Assembly: GCA_030280995.1 (NCBI GenBank) | Contig: JASXTE010000013.1 | Location: forward strand, 15,110,501-15,174,500 | DNA length: 64,000 nt | Direction: 5' to 3' | Origin: Hemileia vastatrix | Lineage: Eukaryota; Basidiomycota; Pucciniomycetes; Pucciniales; Zaghouaniaceae | In this document: positions 33,607 to 43,963 of the stretch, in pieces | Layout of the letters: each line of letters starts with the position of its first letter | How positions within the stretch are numbered: the stretch's first letter is position 1 | The notes under the pieces: generated by a model | Database searches by the model: none | What the model saw: only the letters and a program-made list of their open reading frames with translations | What the model was told of the DNA's origin: nothing | Made by a program: the position numbers and the translations under genes

Positions 33607-34121
33607 AACTCATTTTTTTTTCTTTTCTTTAAAATCTAAAAGCATCTCTACCTCTAAACTTTTTGTATTCTTGGTTTTCTTTTCTTCTTTCTTCTTTTTT
33701 CTTTCAAAAGTTTTTCAATTTTTTAAAAAAAAAAATAAAATAAAAAAATTAAATTAAATTAAAATAAAATTAAAATTAAAAAAAAATTAAATTAAAATAA
33801 AATGAAATAAAATTAAAATTAAAAAAAATAAAACAAAAAAAAAAAAAAAAACCTTCTAAAATTTCTATAAAATTTCTTTTTTTTTCTTTTCAAAATTTAA
33901 ACTAAAACTCCTTCAATTAAAAATTTCTTTCTTTTCTTCTTTCATTCAAATTTCTCCTTCTTTAAAATTTAAAAGAAAATCTTATTTAAATTTTATTTCT
34001 ATTTTTTTCTTTTTCTCTCAAAATCTTATAAAATAAATATTAAAATTTTAAATTAAAACAACAAAATAAAATAAATAAATACAAATTGTTTCTACTTTTT
34101 TTTTTCCTTTCTCCTTCCATT
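33607..34121. other. AT-rich spacer of element B
   Basis: Alternating A-, T- and TTTCTT-rich tracts between the sense pol stop and the antisense gene. No coding content. Both transcription units would end here. Confidence 0.6.
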
Positions 34122-35078
34122 TTAAATTTTCTCCTTTATTTTCACTCGAACCAATCCCTTCATCTTCTCCAAAATCACCCTTATCTCCTTCCTACATTTT
34201 TCAAAAACCTCTTCCTCTCCTACCGGTACCACTTCTCCAACTTCCAGTAGTTCTTCAGCCACGTCGAAGGAAGCTGCATTGACAATCTTATTGACTTCAC
34301 CACTTAAATCTTCAATAAACCTGGTTCATCGACCTTATTGAGGTTTCTTCAACCATACCTGATCAAGAGTCTCTTCGATATCCTCCCTTGAATCAACCAC
34401 TGGTTGATTTGCCTTGACTGGTAGAAACGGCGCAGCTTCCACAATTGGAACTTCTGCAATGGCATTTGGATTCTAAATAAGATCATCAGTAACACAATTT
34501 CTAAAACAACAGAAGAATGAACTTACTTTGAATATGGGGTCAGTCTCTAAGAGTGATTTTGGAGTAAGCTCCACCGCCACTTCTTTCTCCTCTTCGTCAT
34601 CCTTGATGACCACCCGTTGCTTTTTTGGCGTCCGTCAGAAAATGAGAACTTCTTCCTCATCTTCCTCCACCAACTCATCCACCTCCTCTTCTACCCTTCG
34701 TTTCTTACTCGTGGCCTGGGTTACCCAGGTTGATACATCATCTTCAATATCCTCTTCATTCTCTCCCACCAATTGATCATCCCCAATTGAAACATCCCAA
34801 CTATCCTCGACTACCTCTTTTGTTTTTGGTATCACCCAATATTTGGTTTTTGTGAATCGATGCTCGATGTCCGCATTTCTTGACAAGGCATCACACGCCA
34901 CACGTCTCCAGTGGCAAAACTTGCACTTCTGGAGAGGACTTTGTGTTGCTGTACTTTCAACGCAAAAGTACTCCATTGATTTGCAGGCCGTGCAGGTCTG
35001 GGAATATTGCCAGGTAACAATTCCCCCATCCGCTTTAGGGTGTGGAGGCGTGGGAGTTAAGGTAGGACAATTAATCAT
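34122..35078 (-). pseudogene. Antisense Zn2Cys6-like gene in element B
   Basis: ATG 35078 on the strand opposite to the element. After a short Pro-rich leader the first 75 residues contain CTACKSMEYFC, twelve residues, then CKFCHWRRVAC: CX2CX6CX12CX2CX6C, exactly the Zn2Cys6 spacing of Gal4-type fungal DNA-binding domains. Next come WVIPKTKEVVEDSW, an acidic region and a basic KKRRVEEEVDE (possible nuclear signal). A TGA lies at 34635. The frame continues to GTAAGT at 34526, a 54-base intron (34526-34473, ending TTTAG) and a second exon rich in acidic residues (KIVNAASFDVAEELLEVGE) to 34122, with two further stops. Gene structure on the antisense strand suggests it was once expressed. The 3' LTR lies just upstream of its start. 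Confidence 0.65.
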
Positions 35079-35174
35079 AGTAAAGTATAAAGTAATTAAA
35101 ATAAAAGGGAGGGGAAACTAGTGTGGGAGTATGTCTCATGCTCAACAGAGCTCGTGTTTTTATACCCAGGCATC

Positions 35175-35983
35175 TGTCATGCGCCACGTGACACTCGAGG
35201 CAAAAGCAGCTCATTAAATCAATAATACAGAGGTCTAAATCCATACTCAAAGCGCAGAAAGCAATTCTCCATAGCAACTGCGACTTTCCTTTGTGTACTC
35301 ACTATTCAACCGCGCTAGTCTAAACTATAAATCTAAATTAGTCAACCTCTCAATATTGTGTCTCAGTCTTTTCCTCAATAAGCGATGCACAGCGCAACAG
35401 TCAATGTAATAGTACACTAAAAGGTCTATTAAATGTCTGTGAATTATTAAAAGGGGTAGTGAGCATGGACGGAATGGATAGTGGAGGATTAAAGGGTTAA
35501 CGGATGTTAGTGAGGAGGTTCCAGGTGTAATGGATGTATTTTTAATGGTCTGTGGTGTGCGGAATAGTGGATGGGTATAAGGTCAATGCAAGGAGGAGTA
35601 AAAGATATAAAAGGGGTTGGGATTTTGGTTTGACATTTTTTAGAACTAAATTATAAAACGTATATATAGTTAATAGTGGTAAAGCTTTAATTTAAATAAT
35701 TATTATTGTATCTTTATTTATTCTCTCAGTAATCAATTGTAAATCCTAAATCCTTGAGTATTGAGTTTCCAACCCTTCGTGAGATTTTAAGAATTTTAAT
35801 ATTACCTATAAATTATATTAGACTTCTTCTCAAACATATCTCGAAGCAGTAGCTCTTCCTTTGAGTAATCTTCCAATCACTTCCTCAAAAATTTCCTCCA
35901 TGCATTAAAGAAGTTCCTAAACTCTCCCTCCATCTCACTTACAGGAACACCCTTGACCTTTGTGCGTAGGTTGTCTGGTAACA
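35175..35983 (+). repeat. 3' LTR of element B
   Basis: Starts TGTCATGCGCCACGTGACAC and ends GGTAACA. Same length as the 5' LTR, with scattered substitutions, many of them transitions. Confidence 0.9.
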
Positions 35984-36840
35984 ATATTATTGAGTGCAAA
36001 AGGTGTTACAAAAAATGCATTCCAAAACCATAAATTTTTTAATGCCACAGCTTCTAAAACTATTGTTATTGTACTTTCCTTACCCTGATACCGGCCAGCC
36101 CAGGCAGCAGGAAAGTTTTTCCATGTCCAGTGTGTTCCATCCAAGCTTCCTTTACAGCCAGGGAAGCCTCAATCCTCATTTTCCTTTAAAATTCTATTTA
36201 TCTCTTCAGGGTTTGGAGGTCAATGAGATTCAGAACCAAATATTGCTATCAAATCTTTAGCAAAAAATTTAAAACATTTAATTTCAGTTCTAGCACCAAT
36301 TTTAATGTATTCATCAGTGATGTCAGCTGATACACCATATGCCATTTGTTGGAGGGCTGCTGAAACTTTTTAGTTTTTTGATAATCCCTAGGTACCACAA
36401 CAGTCCTGTTAGTGAACCTAATAGATATTATGAGCCTGAAATTCATTGGCTAATCTCAAAGATATTTTTATATTTACTTGAAAGCTGCAGTTGAAACAGG
36501 ACTCTGGGTACTTTGGGTTATCTCCAACATAATCTGAGATGAGTCAATCATTTCCTTAAGCTTTTTCACAATGTATTCTCCTAAGAGTAAAAGAAGTCTG
36601 ATCATCATCTAGAGGATATATCTTATTAAATTTATTCACATTTTTTAGAAGAGTTTCAGCCTTGTGGTTTCTAAAAACATTGCACCAATTGATGGGTGAC
36701 AAGGTAGGCAGAGAGAGGGGGGGGACATAAGGATTCAATATACATGATTGTGGAGATCTAGCTTTAGCAAAAATTTGTGGATTCATATTAAAGGTTGTCA
36801 TTTCTGGAGAATCCAAACTTAACTTAAGCGTAGATTTCAA
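35984..36840 (-). pseudogene. Plant-transposon-type Harbinger transposase of H2, N-terminal half
   Basis: Starts near 36840 (MKSTLKLSLDSPEMTTFNM, then SFTLRRIHCEKA). The central part shows GFPGCKGSLDGTHWTWKNFP (first catalytic Asp), AWAGRYQGKESTITIVLEAV and LWFWNAFFVTP. It ends NNI at the ATATT duplication, and the frame resumes NVLN at 27901 downward, giving the family motif NNINVLN. Several shifts and stops occur in 36180-36600. Confidence 0.85.
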
Positions 36841-37152
36841 AGTAAATCATCACTTAATTTTTACAAATAAGTCACTTATTTCAAAAATGGGTGTCAGTTA
36901 TGACCTCAAATCAGCACTTTTTTCCCAATTTTTTTTCACAACCACATGTTGGCCACATCATCCCTTCCTTTTCCACCCTGTTCCTGTCAAAAATGACACC
37001 CAGACCTCCATCCCCTCATCAATCCTTGGCACACACTCCTCACTGAGGTTTGAAACATTTTATTGTGACATTTTAACCAGGCATGTTTTTTTCCTTCTTT
37101 TTTTATTTTTTACATGTCTTAATCTCTTTTCTTGTAACATAAAAGTTTCATA

Positions 37153-38526
37153 ATGCCTACCAAAATATAAAAAACTTAAAACAAAACACAAAAATATGCT
37201 ACATCACAAATTCCTTCCTGTAATGAAAGCCCCCCCAACTGAGAAATCAAAGTCTGGACAGCTAAAAAGGAAGAATATCTCATCATCAACTTCCTCATAT
37301 AAAATAAAATTATAATGCATTTTTTGGATGTGAGAAGTCCACATAAATTGGATGTCCACCATCATCAAAGGTCAATGGCTTCTTGTTGATGTAAAATGAA
37401 GTATAAAAGAAAATAAAAGGTAGAATTGGCATCAATCCTAAGAAAATGTAGGAGAGGTTCAAAAGTTATCAATCCAAATATAAAAAGGCTCTTTTTGATT
37501 CCACTTCCACTTTATTTGGTATTGATGATGATGATTTGGATATTGGAATTACAACTATTTCAGAAAAGCTCAATGTCATGTGCCCTTTCTGTGAGAAAAT
37601 GAATAATATTTTTGGTTACTATGTTGATTTCAACCCTTAGATTATACATGATACTACTAAAGATATACGCTCTGGTTCTCAAAAATCAAATAATCCCCCT
37701 GACACATCTGTAATTCAACAAAATAAATTCCATCTATCTTCTAACCATAGCTCAGCTGAAAATTATCCAAAATATCAAGCAGAACAATTTTGAGTATTTC
37801 TGAGTCCTCAGAGACCCAAAATTTTAATGTATTTTTACGTTCTCTTTCTTTGTTCAATTCTTTTTTAAATTTCTCATTCTTTCTTTTCTAGTCTCCTTCT
37901 TCTCAAACTCAGATTTCCAAAAATATTAACAATTCTGGCAATGACAATCCTGCTTTTCAAGCTGCTTTAGATGAACACCCTGAACTCTCTAGCTCAAACT
38001 CCAAACTAAAGTGTTGTGCCTTGAATTCAAAAAACTTGAAACATTTTTTAAAATATATTAGTATTTTAACCACCTATTTTTCCTCCCTTGACAATTATTT
38101 TGAGAAAAAAGATATAAGTAAGATTTTCTCACTATATACATTCTTCAATAACATATATTTTTTTGTATTAAATTTTCTAAGCAAAAACTTCTATTGCAAA
38201 AAATACCCTTGACTTTGAGAAGATGAAGTTTGATCATATGCTAATGAAAGATAAATGGGCCTTAGATTTGAGGAATTTTTTTTCTTTCAATCAAATTTTA
38301 AAAAGGCTAAATTTGAGGAAGAGATGATGGAAAGAGCTCACCTTTGCTTGGAGAAAAAAAAGACCATGTATTTCAAAGAGAAATGGCTTGTTATGAAACG
38401 GAAAAACATGAAAGTTTAAAAAAAGAATTCATTACACAATGTATAAAGAACTGCCAATCTTGTGAGGAAATTAAAAAATTACTTGAATTTTTTAATTTTT
38501 CAATTGTTTATTTGGTTAATGGTTAG
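37153..38526 (+). pseudogene. Myb/SANT-like protein of H3 (decayed)
   Basis: Counterpart of 419-1822. Recognisable pieces: RFKSYQSKYKKALFDS, DIGITTISEKLNVMCPFCEK and MNNIFGYYVDFNP, then a middle region, then the coiled-coil tail (LEFEKMKF-like at 38210-38250 and ESLKKEFITQCIKNCQSCEE at 38410-38470). An intron equivalent to the first one of H1 is likely at about 37800-37890. Many stops and shifts. Confidence 0.7.
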
Positions 38527-38769
38527 GGAAAAAATTTAATAATTACTTTTAATCTTATCAAAAATATTTATATCATGAGATTATAATAACACCATTTGTA
38601 TTTACTGGAATCTAAAATTTTGCACTTTTTGAAGTCCAGATGATGAAATAATACTGAAACCTGTGCAAAAATACTCATCACCAAAAAAAATTTATCACAT
38701 CACCACAAATTTTCATTTCTAAATAAAGTTAAGTCAACATAAATTCATATCTGTTTCAAAAATTTAAAA

Positions 38770-38900
38770 ATACCCTCCCCTGAATTTTATTGAAGTAAGG
38801 GGTGGGTATCACCGCATTTTTCTAATTTTTAAATTTTTCATGTCAGATTTGAAAATTTAGCAATGCCATCACCTGCATTTTATTGAAGTAAGGGGTGAAA
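38770..38900. repeat. Tandem repeat between converging genes of H3
   Basis: Two units with CCCTGAATTTTATTGAAGTA and AAGGGGTGGGTATCACC, matching the array at 1978-2420 of H1. Confidence 0.8.
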
Positions 38901-39194
38901 GTCACCAAAATTTAATATCATTCCAAAAATTAATAAATAAATAAATAAGATAAATCAAATTTACTAGGTTTAAAGTAATGAAAATGCCTTAATAAAAATG
39001 CAGATCAAGTCTAGAAACTATCTTTGGGATTTTCCAGAGGTGTAGGCCAGAAGAACCCCACGAAAAAATTTAATTTTATCATGATTACCATTTATACAAC
39101 ACAAAGTCATTGGCTCATTACTTTAGTTTAGTAAATTGAAATATCAGATTTATTTATTAAAAATTTATGAAAGAACAAAAAATATTTGATGGCT

Positions 39195-40622
39195 TTACAA
39201 ATCCTCATACTTCTTTTATCTACCTAAAGTTTTATTAAATTTATTACTTTTACCTTCTTTTTTACCTTGTTTAGCCTTTGGATTAGCTTTTAACTTTTTT
39301 TGAAGGAGCATCCAAAATGTTTAAAGTTGTAAAAAGATCTCAAACCTGGAGGAGATTTTGTTGTTTGGTGATTATTGTGAGAAGAGTTTCAAATTGATTT
39401 GATGATTCCATTTCCTAATCCAAAATTGATTACACACCTATGCTCCTGCTAATATAAACCATGTCCTTTGATTTTAGTAGGTGATAGAATAGGTTTTCTA
39501 GTAGTAGGATTGATATAAGAGAAGATCCCCAAAGTAAGATAATTGGAATCATTGGAATCAGTGTGTATCTTGTTATGAAATTTTGAAAGAGTAATTATAA
39601 CATTTGAAAACAACAGATACTCATTTCTAATTTCATCTCATTCAGAATCACACCAATTTGGTATTCCTACTATGGTTGCAAGTTTATGATTTTTCCAAAA
39701 AGCTTAATTAAAGAGATTTTCAAGTAAAAGAGAAAGAAAAGAATTGAAGGAAGGTTAAGAGTCCCATTTTGAAAATCTTTATCTATTTCCACTTTAGATA
39801 AATTTCTCAGCAAAGAATAGATTCCTATAGAATTAAAATCATTGAACTATATTAAGAGTGAGACAATAAAAATTATTAGACTTACCAAAAAAATAACCTT
39901 TAATAAATATTGGTCTCCAACTAAAGCCAATCTTGATAACACCAAAAAAATTCTTATTCCTTATTGGTAAGGGTACCAAAGCCATTTTATATAGTTTCCT
40001 ATTGAGTTTGGATAGTTGAATGAAGGATTCATCTTTAACTCCATCAAATGAATGATTTTCTTAAATAAATTGAGGCTTAAAAGTATTACTGATTACAGCC
40101 TTAGCTTCATCACCACCTAATTTGGTTATATGTATGATTTCTTCAGGTAATTTCTTGGGATCTTTATTTTTTTATTGACTTTAGTTTTATAATACTTGAA
40201 TTTTGATATATTACAAAAAAATATTCAAGTATTTTTCTATTAATTTTTGTATTTTAATAAGATTGATCATAATTTTATATGTTTGAAGGTTTTTAAGAAG
40301 ATTGAAATGAAGTAGAACTTGAAGAAGATGATATAGAAGATAAAGATGAATATAGATGTGTAAGGCTTGAATCTGATAAACAGAATTTCTTTGATAATTG
40401 AAGTGAGGCAGATTTTGAAGAAGAAGATAAAGGAGATAAAAATGAATATAGAAGTTTAAGGCTTGAATAAGAAGAAAAAGAAGTTATTTTATGACATTTT
40501 ACTGAAATTTTTCTTGATGATTAAAATGAAGTAGATTTTTAAGAAGAAGATAAAGAAGATAAAGGTGATGATAGAGGTTTTAGGATTGAATCAGAAGAAA
40601 TAGAATTTTTTTTAAAAAACAT
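39195..40622 (-). pseudogene. Tet/JBP-like oxygenase of H3 (decayed, HxD retained)
   Basis: Counterpart of 2709-4063. Possible start at 40622 with a Ser-rich segment repeated about every 130 bases (40320-40610). The first domain part shows KLPEEIIHITKLGGDEAKAV, SFDGVKDESF and SWRPIFIKGYFFG, with an intron starting GTAAGT near 39887. The catalytic part has FHNKIHTDSNDSNYLTLGIF, with the HxD metal pair (HTD) that H1 has lost, then INFGLGNGIIKSI, NNHQTTKSPPG (second His) and HFGCSF. Stops at LY(stop)QEH, SI(stop)NSS and FI(stop)ENH and a final frame shift make it non-functional. Confidence 0.6.
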
Positions 40623-40829
40623 TTTTACTAGTAAAAAAAACATCAATTTTTTTAAATTAAATGAAAACTCACATAATTTAAATTAAAAGACATTAAAAAT
40701 TGGCTTATTACTTTACTTGAATTTGAGTATTTTTTTTGATAAATCTTCACAAAAAAAAGAAAAAAAGAAAAAAAGGAAAATTTTAAAAAAAGTTTTAAAA
40801 AGTTTCTGTCAATTTTTTTTACTACTCCC

Positions 40830-41400
40830 TCATTGGTACTCTTTCTCCCCTTGTAAAACTTCTCCAAAACCCACTCCTAAATTCCTCCAAACCCACAAAA
40901 CCCTCTCCAAAACCTCTTAAAACCCCCTCAATCCCCCTCTACACTGGCTTCAAACCCCCCAAACCTCTTCAAAAACCCTCCTCAAACCCCTCTAAACCAC
41001 TTTAACCCCCATCCCCCTCATATCTCCCTCCAATCCCACCCTTACCTCACCCCCAGCTACTCCTTTGTTAAAAGTTTTTTTCATCAATTTTTCATTAACT
41101 AATCAAATTGGTAATGATTCATTTAGTTAATGAACAATTTGAAGGGGAAGGGGAGTAAGAGGGATTCGGAGGGGGATAGGAGAGGAACTAGGGGGAGATT
41201 GAAGCAATTTTTAGGGGGGGGGTTGTAGGGGGTTATAGTAGGGATTTAGGGGGTTTGTTTGAGGGAATTATTGGGGGGAGGAAAGGGGGGTTTGAGGCAG
41301 CTAAGGAGGAAGTAAAGGGGGGTTAGAGGCAGTCAAAGAGATGGGAAAGAGGGGGGAAAGGTGGGAAAAGGTGGGATAATGACCAGGCCAAGGAGAAATA
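40830..41400. repeat. C-rich then G-rich asymmetric block of H3
   Basis: C-rich 40830-41060 (CCCTCAATCCCCCTCTAC type) followed by G-rich 41140-41400 (GGGGGATAGG and GGGGGGGGTTGTAGG type). Same position and polarity as 4560-5200 in H1, although the sequences have diverged. Confidence 0.75.
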
Positions 41401-41930
41401 AAGAGGGGATTATGGAGAGTAAAAGAAAGAGAAAAGAGGGAGAGAAAGAAAAAAAAGAGTTAATTGGACTTTGAACACCAGAAAAAGAACCACTTAAAAA
41501 ATAAATAAAAAATTAAAAAAAAACAGAAAAAAGAAAAAAAAATTAAAATTAGCAATCAAAAAATCAAAAAAATGACTTACCTGAAGGGATGAGAAGAGAA
41601 AATAAATGAAACCAAATTATTTGAGAAAAATAGGAAGAGGATATAAAGGATGAAAGAAAAAAAGAATGACTGAAAATTATGTGATAGCTGAAAATATGCA
41701 ATTTTATGTTGAGGTGGTGACCAATAGCCAAAGATACAGGGAAACAGAGACTTTCACTGAAAATTGAAAATAAAAGTCAATATGAAAAAATAAAATTAAA
41801 AAAGCAAGAGAAAAATGCATGCAACTTGATCATTTGAAGAGTATGAAAAAAAATTAAAAGGGTTTTGTTGAGAAACGTTGGAGTATTATTGGCATAATGA
41901 TGGAGCGTATCCCAGTGGGAAGTAAGATTA

Positions 41931-42584
41931 ATATTATATTGAAATGAAATGAACTTTGTAATAATTTAAGAAAAACTCACCATATATCCAAATATGCTAG
42001 TGTTATTTGAATAATTTTTTCCTGTATGCTAGTGGTTTTAGAAATAGAAGTGTTGGATATAGTGTGATGTGTTTCAACTTTTTCATGTTAATAAAACTTT
42101 AACTATTGATCATGGAGGACAGAGAGTAGCCTATGAAGTATATTGCAACACAGAATCCAGCTGATCACTTCCTCCATTTTAGATGTATTTTTAGGAGGAG
42201 TTCTTAATTTCCTAAAGAACCCTTATAATAATTGTACTAATTTTTTATCATAAAAATTAGATATTTACAGTAGTAACTGTACCCAATATAAACCCAATTT
42301 CACTTGGTATTTAGACACCAATATAACACCCAATTAAATTTGTATTTGGCTAAAGCTTGGTAAGCTAATTATTCACCCTTATATAGGTCAAGTTAAACTT
42401 ATTATTATATTTTTAACAGATTTTTTCGAATTTTTCTTACATTTTATTTAAATAAATAAAGATATAAATTCAGGGTAAGCTCCATTGCTTTTTTATTAGT
42501 AATATAATTGCTAATATCTTTTGTCTACTAATTCCATAGAGTCTTTTCCTTTTGTAGACGTAAAATATTGTCATTCTGAACAAT
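41931..42584. other. Junction region before element C, no 5' LTR found
   Basis: AT-rich. No match to the LTR at 48570-49744, so the 5' LTR of element C is missing or replaced. A possible short intron ends near 42537 (CTACTAATTCCATAG) just before gag. Confidence 0.5.
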
Positions 42585-43963
42585 ATGAGTGCTCCCCAGG
42601 ATAGTGTAAGTGAACAGCCTGCTTATAATACCAGGTCTAAAGCTAACAAAAACTGTCCAGGACATCACCATGGAGGGACAACAGTACCCCCAGCCAGAAA
42701 GAATGAGTATAAAGGAAAAGGACACCCTCTTAAAAAGATAACTATCAAAAAGATGTCTCCTCCTCTTCAGGATCAACTTTCCCACCTGGCCAAACAGGTT
42801 CTGAAGTTGAAGGAATCAAAATCTCTCATGTTCAAAGAAGTAGAGCAGTTGCAAAATAATTGCAAGGTAGGGTTTCAGCAGATGAATCAGGCAATGGCAG
42901 AATTAAAGGGAGGCCAGCCCAGTCAATCAAATCAGCAACCCCCTACCCAAGGAGGGTCCACTCACTCCCAGGAGAAAATCCTGGTAGACAAATGGAAATG
43001 GGACTGGTTTCACCAACAGTGGACAAGCCACAGTTGCAACAGGGATCCACCCCCTCATCTGACTTCCTCAGCTCACCCTTACAAGGGAAAAAAGCGCCAA
43101 AAATCTGGACTGGCAACCATCCCTTGGTAAGTAACTTACCCTCTCAGATTAGACATAATACTGATAATTACAATATAGGTAATTCTATTGATGTTAAATC
43201 TGTACAAAAAATAGAGGAGGATTTAAGAGATTTAGGTTTTAGAGTAGGTACACCTGACTTGTCTTTTGTCCATAATAACAGTACTATATACAATGATAAT
43301 ACAGTTAATCCTCAGTTGCAACCACCTACTAGTGAGATGAGAAGTTCACAGGAGAGTGAGAGAATTGAAAAGGAGGACATGGAATATTTTAACAATAATC
43401 CAACTGTCCATAGAATTGTTTCAGCATTGTGGAATAGAATGACTGATTGTGAGGAACAGACAGTTAAACTCACTAGTGATACAATTTCATCCTTGACATT
43501 GAACATTTCTCAATTAGCAACACGTAATAAAGAATTAGAGAAAGAACATTTGTCTCTAACTCTTAAATATGATTCATTGAGTAATAGATATAATGACCTT
43601 TCAAACAAATTTTGTGAGTTTGAAAAATTATATGAAACACATTTATTAAAAACTGAATCAAGAACAAAGTTATCTTTTGCCCAGACAAATCAAAGTGTCT
43701 CTGAGTTTCTACAAAGATTAACTAAAGTTGAGATTGAAACAGCCAATCTACTGATGAACCAGGATAATCATAAGTATAATCAATATAATAATAATCCTTT
43801 CATTGGAAAAAGTGAATCTCATTCCTTCCCTGTACCACCACAATTAAAACCATCTGGTGGTAGTGTCAAATCTGAAAATGTAAGTCACAAATCCATGCAG
43901 GAAGAAATACAAGACCATTTATCAAAAGTGAATGAGTTGTTGAATTTACCTAAGATTAGTTAG
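42585..43963 (+). pseudogene. Gag N-terminal region of element C (shift and stop)
   Basis: ATG 42585 (MSAPQDSVSEQPAYNTRSKA) opens a basic/Pro-rich and coiled-coil region. Around 42950-43000 coding passes into the +1 neighbour frame (PQLQQGSTPSSDFLSSPLQG), which then runs to TAG at 43961-43963. That second part is mostly coiled coil (LTLNISQLATRNKELEKEHL, then YDSLSNRYNDLSNKFCEF). The frame stays open after TAG straight into the capsid part of the polyprotein. The TAG may be a single nonsense mutation or a read-through stop. Confidence 0.75.

Larger units (their letters stand above)
27907..35983 (+). mobile_element. Ty3/gypsy chromovirus-like element B
   Basis: Two LTRs of equal length (809 bases; 27907-28715 and 35175-35983), TG...CA ends and a perfect 5-bp duplication ATATT (27902-27906 and 35984-35988). 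Order is gag, protease, reverse transcriptase, RNase H, integrase with chromodomain, then an AT-rich spacer and an antisense gene before the 3' LTR. The LTRs differ at several tens of positions and the coding region has many stops, so it is old. It sits in the H2 transposase gene; the coding frame is restored when B and one ATATT are removed. Confidence 0.95.
14316..36850. mobile_element. PIF/Harbinger-like element H2, inflated by two LTR retrotransposons
   Basis: Inferred composite. A NAM-like gene (+, 14736-15640), a Tet-like gene (-, 16235-17224 plus 25723-26330) and a plant-transposon-type transposase (-, 27335-27906 plus 35984-36840) appear in the same order and orientation as in H1. Removing F (17225-25722) and B (27907-35983) leaves about 6 kb, comparable to H1 at 7.3 kb. 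The left end may be near 14316, where GAGCATGTACAATCGTCC begins. I could not find its inverted partner on the right, so the outer limits are uncertain. Confidence 0.55.
36860..41930. mobile_element. Harbinger-like element H3, decayed relative of H1, no transposase
   Basis: From about 36900 the sequence tracks H1 in order: CAATTTTTTTTCACAACCACA leader, Myb-like gene, CCCCTGCATTTTATTG repeats, Tet-like gene with Ser/Lys-rich start, C-rich/G-rich inverted block, then the AAATATGCAATTT and GGCATAATGA sequences matching 5570-5790. Similarity stops near 41930, just before the place of the H1 transposase gene. Terminal repeats were not found. Confidence 0.75.

Noticed and set aside
36840..36930. Right terminal repeat of H2 or left terminal repeat of H3
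   Set aside because: No inverted match to 14316-14350 and no clear match to the H1 ends could be found by eye.
41931..42584. 5' LTR of element C
   Set aside because: No similarity to 48570-49744 and no TG...CA with a primer site.
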